This document shows positions 56,601 through 64,000 of a stretch of 64,000 nt of DNA, in pieces (positions within the stretch are counted from its first letter, which is position 1; the number at the start of each line of letters is the position of its first letter). The DNA is from Watersipora subatra (lineage: Eukaryota; Bryozoa; Gymnolaemata; Cheilostomatida; Watersiporidae). The position numbers were made by a program, and so were the translations under genes. The stretch covers positions 39,138,302 to 39,202,301 of the forward strand of contig NC_088717.1 of NCBI RefSeq assembly GCF_963576615.1. Direction: 5' to 3'. The notes under the pieces are model-generated. The model worked only from the letters and a program-made list of their open reading frames with translations. It was not told the DNA's origin and did not search any database.

Positions 56601-58823
56601 GACCCACTTCTATGTACTTTTTCTTATTTTTATTCTGTTTTACCAGTTCTTTTTAATTATGTCGGTATCAATTCCTTTTTCATTGTAACCATTGAAACAA
56701 ATCATACTTTATCTAGCCATTACTTGATAATTATTTCACATTTAAACACCTTTACCATTATTTATGTTTTTCTTTTAATGCATTTGAACTGCACAAAGCA
56801 CTTTACTCATGCTATGAAGTTTAAAAGTTATATAGCAAATGTTATATATTAAATTTTTTTTCTCTGTAAAGACTTTTTATTACTTGGGCGTTCATTTAGT
56901 CTATACATTAATGTTAGTGCCTGTCATTTGTATGTCCAGTTAAAGCAATAAAATACGCACACACATAACTACTTCTCATCGTATTTGAACTCGGAACTAT
57001 CTGTTCTGCAGACAGGCAAACTTATCGCTACACCAAGCGGCGTTCATTGCTATTCAGTGGAATAATTGTGCACATACTTATTGCACCTGCCAACCTTTAA
57101 CGGTGATCGGTTGAACCATAACTGCCACAAACAGCTTTCATTGTTTTTCTGTAGGTAAATCAGACATGCTGATCCCGATTTTGTACTCAAAATAAAGATT
57201 GGTGCACTAGCTTTCAAAGTAATTTTTGTTTTTGAAGGCTTTTTTACAGCGATCCAATAGCGGTGTCACAAATGACACAATCGACACAACAAACCTCACC
57301 TATAAAAATGTGACGTAACCTAGCTTGTTAGGGATGAAAGTTAGGGATGTTTAATCTGATCTAAAATTATAGAGATGAGTGTCTTAAAACCCATTATTCT
57401 CTAAATTCAGCCTTCAAAATAGTTTCAGTTTTTTCTGAAAGGTAAATAAGCCTATTTAACATTGCTTGTAGCTTGTTACAGGGTGTTTAATGGGCAGTCG
57501 ACCGAAAAAAATGAGCTCAAAAAGTGCGATTCTATCACAAGCTAGCGATGTTATCACGGTTTTTTGAGCTCATTTTTTTCAGTGTTCAGCCTGTTAAACA
57601 TCTTGTAACAGGCAACAAGCAATGTTAAATAGCTTATCTACCTGTCAGAAAAGACAGATTATTTTGAAGACGGGATTTAGAGAATAATGGGTTTTAAGAC
57701 ACTCATCTCTATAATTCTAGATCGGACTGAACATCCCCAACTTCTGTCCCTAAAAAGCTAGGCTACGTCTCATATTTATGGGCGGGGCTTGTTGTGTCGA
57801 TTGTGTCGTTTGCGACACCGGTATTGAATTGCTGTAAAAAATGCCTTCAAAAAACAAAAATTACTTTGAAAGTTAGTGGGACCAATCTTTAATTTGAGTA
57901 CAAAATCAGAATCAGTGTGTCTGATTTACCTATGAAAAAACAATGAAAGCTGTTCATGGCAGTTATGGCTTAACATATCCACTCTTCATGCTTCATCTGA
58001 CACACTGGAAAAAAACTTTACAGGAAGAAAAATACACGCCCAGAATTCCTGAAATGCTATAAATCTATATATACATTTCTCAAAGTATGTCTATCGTCTG
58101 TCTGTCGTCTTTCTGTCATTCCAGCTATAGCTATTAATAGAATAGCTGTAGCTGGACAACAATGTACTAGCTTACTAGCTTAGAATTAGTAAGCTTACTA
58201 GCTTAGTTAGTTTATAAGCTGATTTTTAACACTCGGGCAACGCCGGTAAGCACAGCTAGTATATGTATATATAGCATCAACTTAGTAAAACTTACAGCAC
58301 ACAGAAATAAACACCTCCATTTAAAACTTTAAATGGTGAATGTTGTATACGTTAGTTAAAAATAAATTTTCTGCGCAAAAATTTTTTTATTCCCCATGCA
58401 ATGCTGGGCATTCACCTAGTCACTAATTAAAAATTGCAAAAATCCAACCAGTTTCATGCTGTTGAATTTGACGGGGGTATTTTGTAACGAGTCAAAAATG
58501 TCAAACCAGCGGCCGGCAGATGCTTATGGTGTGGTCTTCTAGAAATACACAACAGCTCTTATTACAACTTGAGTAACTCTATAAAACTGAAAAATTATGA
58601 TATGTAATTGTATATCATATTTGCATGTCACTGTTCATTGTAAATCTTTACGCTTTTCACAGAATTTTCTATTGTGTGGCAGCATGAGCAAACTCAAGAA
58701 ACTTGAGTCTCTGGACCTGTCTGCTAACAGCCTGTCAATGGAAGGTGACCTGAGCCCTATAGAATCACTTACATCTCTGACCTGCCTTTCTCTGTCGGAG
58801 TGCAACCTTGACACTTTGCCAAA
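48247..58823 (+). CDS. Leucine-rich-repeat protein, 5' part (six exons, open on the right)
   Basis: Exons 48247-48428, 49942-50079, 51055-51201, 54622-54771, 55194-55337 and 58683-58823. Every junction is phase 2 with GT-AG borders. The ~300 residues visible start MAEPVELQTGMSLKESL. Each later exon carries about two LRRs of the form L-x-x-L-x-x-L-x-L-x-x-[NC]-x-[LI] and ends at [LV]-P-x-[RSK]. No signal peptide or membrane segment appears at the N-terminus, so the protein is probably intracellular. The last exon ends in an open phase at a gtaagt donor and no terminal exon was found before 64000, so the gene likely continues. LRR arrays bind proteins; which partner cannot be told. The class resembles Shoc2-like or other cytosolic LRR proteins only in a general way. 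Confidence 0.8.
49632..49675. repeat. 44-bp near-perfect palindrome in LRR intron 1
   Basis: 'acatagacctattaacta' and 'tagttaataggcctatgt' form an 18-bp stem with one mismatch around a short loop (cacgta). No flanking element ends were seen. Confidence 0.75.
49942..50079 (+). CDS. LRR gene exon 2
   Basis: Encodes LLDLLAKGNLQTLTIVDGDF, then LQKLPESLLELNMIRCRL. One and a half repeats with a Cys in the N/C position of the second. Phase 2 in and out (donor gtgagt). Confidence 0.82.
50945..51050. repeat. 16-bp minisatellite (ttttgaccattttatc) abutting LRR exon 3
   Basis: About six copies; the last runs into the ttttccag acceptor, so the array itself supplies the pyrimidine-rich tract of this splice site. 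Confidence 0.93.
51055..51201 (+). CDS. LRR gene exon 3
   Basis: Encodes FSELNLLKKLHLECSDFKTD, then TRSLTELSITDCDIKRLPQ. Two repeats. The acceptor (ttttccag) is formed by the end of a 16-bp tandem repeat in intron 2; a second cag six bases further (51058-51060) would break the frame. Confidence 0.88.
51565..52000 (+). mobile_element. 436-bp Helitron-type element with tRNA-like module
   Basis: Starts TCTATGTATATAAATCTCAT after an A and ends in a hairpin (aatgc-agg-gcatt) then tcagCTGG before a T: the TC...CTRR layout with A/T insertion site of Helitrons. No terminal inverted repeats. It includes a tRNA-like block (51661-51723, minus). No Rep/helicase frame, so non-autonomous. Confidence 0.75.
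51661..51723 (-). other. tRNA-like module inside the Helitron-type element
   Basis: On the minus strand, a box-A-like 'tagtctaatgggttgac' and a box-B-like 'gagttcaaatcc' are about 30 bp apart. It is not a full cloverleaf and lies within a mobile element, so it is a tRNA-derived or tRNA-like block rather than a tRNA gene. Confidence 0.6.
52061..52139. repeat. 23-bp tandem repeat, three copies
   Basis: Three identical copies of 'tacatgtacatctataggga'-'cta', each containing the palindrome tacatgta. Confidence 0.93.
52675..53115. repeat. ~190-bp direct duplication
   Basis: 52675-52870 and 52929-53115 share nearly identical text (from 'aacagcaataatgaaa' to 'aacaatatcaagaag'), separated by a short unique stretch. 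Intron 3 of the LRR gene. Confidence 0.9.
53270..53765 (-). repeat. ~530-bp dispersed repeat, copy 2
   Basis: Reverse-complement relative of 23772-24300. It ends at 'gtgggact', matching the 'gtcccac' start of copy 1. Similarity is roughly 80% by eye. No coding frame. Confidence 0.82.
54622..54771 (+). CDS. LRR gene exon 4
   Basis: Encodes LGNLKVLERLNMYSTHLNLE, then LENLAELNLTECKLPFVPE. Two repeats; strong polypyrimidine tract (tttttttt-cag) and gtaagt donor. Phase 2 in and out. Confidence 0.92.
55194..55337 (+). CDS. LRR gene exon 5
   Basis: Encodes VLQLPKLTKLILTRNKLLGQ, then LESLRELSLSTCYLSELPS. Two repeats, the first with the canonical Asn. Intron 4 is only 422 bp, the shortest in the gene. 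Confidence 0.92.
56981..57050 (-). other. tRNA-like module in the larger Helitron-type element
   Basis: Minus strand: box-A-like 'ttggtgtagcgataagtttg' and box-B-like 'gagttcaaatac'. It is equivalent in place to the module in the 436-bp element but differs in sequence. Confidence 0.6.
57110..57974. mobile_element. 865-bp near-palindromic fold-back element
   Basis: The two halves (to about 57525 and from about 57560) are inverted copies nearly throughout, e.g. 'ccataactgcca', 'gctttcattgtttt', 'aagacactcatctctataat'. The loop is about 35 bp. No coding capacity. Inserted within the Helitron-type element. Confidence 0.92.
58064..58259 (+). mobile_element. 196-bp Helitron-type element
   Basis: Starts TCTATATATACATTTCTCAA after an A, and ends cgggcaacgccgg...cacagCTAG before a T. 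Its 3' end family differs from that of the surrounding element and matches the solitary end at 15868. Very short, non-autonomous. Confidence 0.78.
58683..58823 (+). CDS. LRR gene exon 6
   Basis: Encodes MSKLKKLESLDLSANSLSME, then LTSLTCLSLSECNLDTLP. The acceptor is the cag at 58680-58682; the cag at 58660-58662 would bring a stop in frame. Donor gtaagt in phase 2. Confidence 0.9.
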
Positions 58824-58973
58824 GTAAGTTGAAAAAAACTGAACTTGAAATTTGAATTTTTGGCCAGCAATTCACTTGGGACTAACCCTTTACATCAAAC
58901 AAGCACCGACCAGTCCTTGTCATTGGGCTTATAAATGGGTGCTATTGTTCAATGGTTTTTCATAGATGTTTCA

Positions 58974-59477
58974 CTAACTCTTTCACTGCCGCATTAAATT
59001 CTGATCGAATGATTATTCTGCCCGAAAAAACCGGTATACTGCTAGTATTTAAGCAATATCTCGAGAATCAAAACAGATATCGTTTTACTGTAAAAAACAT
59101 CTTATTCGGAACAAAATATTTTACAAGATAAGTATAAAATTGTTTAGTGAATCCCATTCTTGCAAAATCTCTGACGCTTTATTTGCGTTGAATGATCGCA
59201 TTGTGCTTCTTATTGCCACGATGATAACGATTCGGTTTTTCCATTTTGAAAAATAATTAAAATGAATTTGCTGAAACAAACAATTTTATTTTAGTTGCAC
59301 GTGATTGGCAACAAGGTTGTTTCATTGAAAACAAAATTTGATTGGTCTAGCTAATGTGTGGGCTTCGTAATGAAGAGAAAGTTGAAACCCTATTGATAAG
59401 CCGATACATCAGCTTATGGCCAGTACTCATATTACCGCGAAAGCTGATACATCGGCTTACGGTAGCGAAAGAGCTAA
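58974..59477. mobile_element. ~500-bp MITE with piggyBac-like ends
   Basis: Left end CTAACTCTTTCACTGCCG and right end (reverse complement) TTAGCTCTTTCGCTACCG form an imperfect inverted repeat. The form T-T-A-x-C-x-C-T-T-T-C-x-C-T-x-C-C resembles piggyBac-type ends. A ~128-bp piece of the right side (with 'cgatacatcggcttacgg') is repeated downstream to 59610. TTAA duplications are not intact. Confidence 0.5.
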
Positions 59478-59479
59478 AG

Positions 59480-61090
59480 AAACAGACTTCAAAACCTTTG
59501 ACTTCAAAAAACGTGAAATTCTATTGATAAGCCGATACATCGGCTTACGGTCAGTATTCATATTACCGCGAAAGCCTCTATTATGGTAGCGAAAGAGCTG
59601 AAGAAACAAACTTCAAATACAGGCATTCGGTGAAGTAAAGCAAGAATGAAGTAATGCTGAAAAAAAATATTGATGAGCACCTGCCTTGTACAGTCACAAT
59701 GACAAGCTCTCCTCTTTAACTGCCTACCATTTGTTACTACAAGTTTACTATTTTAACTGATTGCTACATGTCAGTTCTCTGACAGGTTCTAACAAGTATT
59801 CCCATCAGTAAGTGTCAGTTAGCTGTTTTAGCAAATGCATTTTTAAATCAAATGCAATGGCAATGTGGAAACATTTTGCAGTTTTTATGGTTAGTAGTCT
59901 CACTTTTAGGGAAAATGCTATTATTAATTATAATCTGATGAAGAAAAAATGCAAAAGTTTCTCTTTGAGTAATTTGGTGGCCTCAAAAAGGCCAATGGGG
60001 ACTGACTAGCCTTTTTTCTACAGCTCACAAGAAAGTGAAAACCAATGTGGGCTCTTTGGCATTAGCAGATTTTTAATTTTCTCCTTTTCATGATGACTTT
60101 CATATTTAGTCGGTGTCAGCAAGGTTGGCCTTGGATTAAGCAGAAAACAGTTTATTGTCTGATCAAGGCAATGAAATACCAACTACAGTCAATTCCTGAA
60201 ATACTAACTACAGTCAATTCCTGCTTCTTTGCACTTCACCTCCCTAGACTTGTAATTGTCCAAAAAAAGTCTCAGGTTAGAATGACTGCCCGATGCGGCT
60301 GTGTCAGCCCAAAGAGTGACAAGTTTTGTGGCAACTTTTTGGCTTTCACGACAGAAGACGCAAGCTATGTGCGCACACGAGTTTCACACCAGTCTAGCGC
60401 TGTGATTTTTGTTTGTTATTATTTTTACTGCTATTCATATCAGTTTAGTGTTGTGCAAACATTTCTAGGAATTTAAAGTTTAGAGATTTTATGACTTTAC
60501 TCATGTGTGTGGCTGTAATCAACTACGTATATTGACTTTGAACCATAACAACACCGTGAAGTCTAAAAACAAATGCAAGTAACCAATACAAAAGTTCAAA
60601 CAAAACTAGTTCAATGAAAAGCCTCATCACTAGGTTTTCTTAGTACAACCATAAGCAAATGAATGATCAAGAACATGAAGGATGCAAAATGATATAAAAG
60701 CTCATAACTATAGTACCTTTTGCTCCTGGTAAATAACTTTGAGACTTTGTGTAACAAGAATTCTTTTAGTAATTAAATACATGATAGGTGCAAATAAAAC
60801 AGACTGACCTTCATGAGAAGTTAAGGCTTTTGAATCACTGACTTTCAAGCCTTGACTTTCCATGAAAGCCAGGTCTTTTATCACTGGATAATCACAAAAA
60901 AGGTCTCAGATATTCACATAATATCTCACAGAGTCTATGAAAAATGATCATTATAATACACACTCTTTACAATTACGCTGTACCCTATTGTAGATATAAC
61001 CATATTTTACTCTCTCATGTATACTGCATATGCCTTTTGTACAATATTGTTGTCAGGAGCATTTTTGCGAAACAATATAGGCTGTTTTAT
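59480..61090. other. No further LRR exon found
   Basis: I looked for another exon beginning in phase 2 with an LRR pattern and found none. A 128-codon open frame at 60090-60476 has no recognisable family and lacks LRRs. A 30-bp piece (actacagtcaattcctg) is duplicated at 60180-60225. Confidence 0.4.
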
Positions 61091-61099
61091 GTAAAGTGC

Positions 61100-61310
61100 T
61101 CAATTTTCCATGTCCGAACTCTGTCAATGTCCGAGCCTCTTCAATGTCCGAATGTTTTCAACTTCCAAACTTTTTCAATGTCCGAACCTTTTTAATGTTC
61201 AAATGTTTTTAATGTTCAAACTTTTTCAATGTCCAAAATTTTCCAATGTCCAAACTTTTTCAATGTCCAAACTTTTTTAATGTCCAAACTTTTTCACTGT
61301 CCATACTTGG
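61100..61310. repeat. 17-bp tandem repeat (tcaatgtccaaactttt)
   Basis: About twelve imperfect copies of 'tcaatgtccaaactttt', with c/g alternation (tccgaac/tccaaac). Confidence 0.92.
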
Positions 61311-61319
61311 CCTAGTCTG

Positions 61320-62317
61320 TTTAAGCTTAAACAAATGAGGGTTGCCTGCGCTTTTCCGGGTGTTCTCAGCTATTGGACCCAGTTGTACTAGGTTTGTACC
61401 TATGAAGGCCTCTGGAAGAGAGGAGAGCTAGACAATACTCTGCCGCGACATTCTTGGTTCCAAGCATCAACCTATTCGTTTAACACCTAAAGTATATCTA
61501 CAAGTACAGCTGAAGGAATTGAAACCCCTCAAGTAAGCGTAAGCCAAATACAATGTGTGCATCAAAGTTATTGAGATATCTTTGATGATACAACCTGCCT
61601 TAATTGATGGCATGAGATAGAAGGAGAACATCATCAAGTCACATGGTGTACGACCTCGGCATGCAAAAAACCGGCACTGATGCTCGGTATTCTTTTCAGA
61701 AAGATTGAATTACTGCAAGGAGAGTCAAATATATCGCAAAGATATTTAAGACAGACCATGAAAGGTTGGCTAAAGATACAGAGTCAACTCTAGAGCATGG
61801 GTATAGTGTCGATATAATTTTATCGCAAAGTTTTTTGGAAATTTTCATTCACACCGATAGGCTGGGTTGTAGCTACTTGCTGCAAGGGACTTTCACTCCA
61901 AGAGAAAAGCAGTTCTCAAGTTTTCAACTTGCCAAGTCAACCATCACTACAAACATTTTGGACCATGTAAACAACCGAGCAATTGGCATGCAAATTGGCT
62001 TTGACAACAGTGGATTATAATTTTTACAAAAGTGTAGTAAAGTAAGCTGACTATTTCACCCAACTTTGGGTGAAGTGTTTGCATTGCAAAAGATCATGGT
62101 TGTAGGTCAAGGGTCAAAAGATCATGGTTGTAGGTCAAGGGCACATATAATCTTTATCACTGCATCTACGTAATATCATGCTACTTGCTGAGCATCATCT
62201 AAACACACTGTACAATGTTTTAAGACAAGTGCCATCCCATTTTAGCGCTTAGTAATAATTTAGTCCCTTAGTAATTTTGTTTCATCATGGTCTCTCTATC
62301 TCTCTCCCTCTCTTTTT
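61320..62317. other. Right-hand spacer without a supported gene
   Basis: Contains short open frames and a two-copy 27-bp repeat (aaagatcatggttgtaggtc) near 62090. A fragment 'ctgaaggaattgaaacccctc' at ~61510 before a gtaagc looks LRR-like for seven residues only; not called. Confidence 0.35.
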
Positions 62318-63229
62318 GAAGGCTGACTTGAAAGAAAATTCACATTACAGTTATTTGGTATCAAAAGGTTCACCATGTTTTACTCTGGTTATAGGTTCAA
62401 AATACGTATAAATGGGATTACAAGTTCTTAAAAGCTAAAAGAAACAGTTTATCGCAACCATCACGAAAACGGCTGTAGGTTGTAATCCATCTTCAAAAAG
62501 GCTCAAATGTGACGTAGTTGAACAAGATGGCTTCTGTTTACACTTTCATGCAACCTTATTCGTCGAAATATTTTCACAAATATACTTCATGCATTCAATA
62601 AAACCATGTTTATTGTCCTTAGGCGTCCATTTCATCGTCATTGTAATGCTGTCACATTAAGCACTGATATCTCAAAACCTACCTTGAAACGCAGTTTAAT
62701 TTTTTAACCTTAGCTCAAGGGAGTGCACATCATCCTCTGATAAACATCAAGAACCTGTTGGTCACCTGTGATGGTCAAAATATGCTGCAGAAACTGTTCG
62801 CGCCATCTGGCGGAAAATATGGGTCACATGATCAGATTATGACTAAATTATTAGACCAAGCTGAAACGAAATTGTAAAGTAGCGAGCATCTATACTTGGT
62901 AAGGGCTTTTCGGTAGAACTTGAAGTGTTTGTCATAAACTAGTGCTATGAAAAGTGTTATATTGAGCCTTTTATTGGCCTCTCATTTCATGTGATATCAT
63001 CATGTGTCAAAACAATAATCACGTCGAGTTGAATACATCATCAAAATAAGGCATTCTAACCTACGGCGTTTTCGTTATGGCTGTGATTAATGGTTCGTTT
63101 TTGTGTATTTGAGAGCTTGTAATCACATTTCTACATATTTTCAGCTTGCATCACAGCAGAGTAAGACAAGGTGAATCTTTTGATAGCAAATAACCGTAAT
63201 GCAAATTTTGTTTCAAGTCAACCTTTAAG
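62318..63229. mobile_element. ~0.91-kb long-inverted-repeat element, copy 2
   Basis: Same family as 10581-11519, in the same orientation, with inverted ends of about 150 bp ('ttcacattacagttatttgg' and its inverse). Copies match along the interior too (e.g. 'catgcaacctcattcatcga' in copy 1, one change here). The right end 'caagtcaacctttaag' mirrors the left end of copy 1. Confidence 0.87.
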
Positions 63230-63269
63230 TACCAAGTCTTGTGAAGACATAGGCGATCATGGTTCTTAT

Positions 63270-63540
63270 CATATTGGGTGTTTCTTAGTATGACACCATC
63301 TCTAGCTGGCTGGCTGTTGGCTCGTAGGGAGCTCCTCCACCCTTTTTCAGGTTTTGTTTTTGGTCTTGCGGAGTAACCAGCCACCCTCCTAATCCATGCT
63401 AAAAGGCAGATGAGGAGCCAGTTTAATGGCTGTCCCAACTTGGCACAGGAGCAATTTTGGTTGGATGTCCTTCTTAACATCACCAATGGTTCTTATGTGA
63501 CTGGAATCACTAACCTATTGATCATAAGACAGTGCTCTAA
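63270..63540. repeat. Possible SINE/LINE-tail-like sequence
   Basis: A slightly GC-richer block ('gccaccctcctaatccatgc', 'ttggatgtccttcttaacat', then a tRNA-like end). The text 'ggatg[tc]ccttc[tc]taac' is common in dispersed repeats of several invertebrates. Only one copy lies here, so the call is weak. Confidence 0.3.
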
Positions 63541-64000
63541 TGATGGTTGCACATTTAATATTTAATAGCATTAAACTAAACATATACCAAGTAATGTTCA
63601 CCTACTTACAGTGACCTTACAGTGACCTAATGCTTTTACACAATTACTGATGCTTGAGACTTTTCAGTCATCACCTTTTGAGTACATCTAGTCACAAACT
63701 CTAACAGCATGAATGTCATCATCACACTAACTTGACATCTTGGTATACAGCATTACTGTCGTATTAGTAGTCTGCTTGTTCTGGTTTATACTGCTGTAAT
63801 AGCTAAACATTGCATCTTTGTTTTGCCACCAAATTGTGGGAAAACTAGCAAGTCATGAAATTTTGTAATATATAATTGGTATTAAAAGCTAGCCACAATA
63901 ATAAGAGCAGTGTCCATCCATCTGTTTCCACGCTAAGAATTAGGGAAAAAGTTGCTTCACGCAAAAATTGAACTCATATACTCTGGTTAACAGACTATCC

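Larger units (their letters stand above)
56150..58419 (+). mobile_element. 2.27-kb Helitron-type element with nested insertions
   Basis: Starts TCTATATATAGATATACATC after an A and ends with the hairpin aatgc-tgg-gcatt then cacCTAG before a T. Its 3' end is the same family as the 436-bp element at 51565-52000, and it carries an equivalent tRNA-like block (56981-57050, minus). Two later insertions lie inside: the palindrome at 57110-57974 and a 196-bp element at 58064-58259. Confidence 0.7.

Noticed and set aside
60090..60476. A 128-codon frame as another LRR exon
   Set aside because: It has no LRR pattern, and the phase-2 entry required by the preceding exon cannot be met with a sensible border.
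63151..63486. A 111-codon minus-strand gene
   Set aside because: Its left part lies in the inverted end of a MITE and its right part in a repeat-like block.

Overview
This window looks like nuclear DNA from an invertebrate animal. It is AT-rich and has long introns with GT-AG borders, animal-type ion-channel and leucine-rich-repeat genes, and many eukaryotic DNA transposons and minisatellites. There is no bacterial or organelle signature. A lophotrochozoan (mollusc- or bryozoan-like) source is plausible but is only a guess.

Two split genes can be read, both on the + strand. Gene 1 (966-18440) encodes a complete mucolipin (TRPML) channel. I could assemble 16 coding exons with consistent phases, giving about 703 residues: N-terminal cytosolic segment, S1, a long luminal domain with cysteines and N-glycosylation sites, S2-S6, a pore with the filter NGDELY, and a cysteine-rich tail. 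Gene 2 (48247 to at least 58823) encodes the start of a leucine-rich-repeat protein. It has an initiating exon and five further exons of about 140-150 bp, every junction in phase 2; it probably continues past the window.

The rest is mobile and repetitive DNA. 18441-23200 holds a THAP/P-element-like transposase relic (minus). 23500-27960 holds a broken hAT transposase (plus). 28500-32050 holds a decayed Gypsy-like gag (minus), split by a 1039-bp non-autonomous hAT element with an exact 8-bp target duplication. 33660-42810 holds a 1.1-1.4 kb unit present twice, flanking a ~4 kb array of a 38-bp satellite with a 456-bp (12-mer) higher-order period. 43325-44035 is a 16-bp minisatellite. 46607-47406 is an 800-bp MITE with TTA target duplications. 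Introns of gene 2 contain three Helitron-type elements, two carrying a tRNA-like module and one containing an 865-bp near-palindromic element. A ~0.9 kb inverted-repeat element is present both in a mucolipin intron and near the right end.

No bacterial-style operon, CRISPR array or rRNA was seen. The two genes have no evident functional link. The most unusual content is structural: the satellite hierarchy, nested elements, a minisatellite forming the acceptor tract of an LRR exon, and the exon-modular LRR gene.
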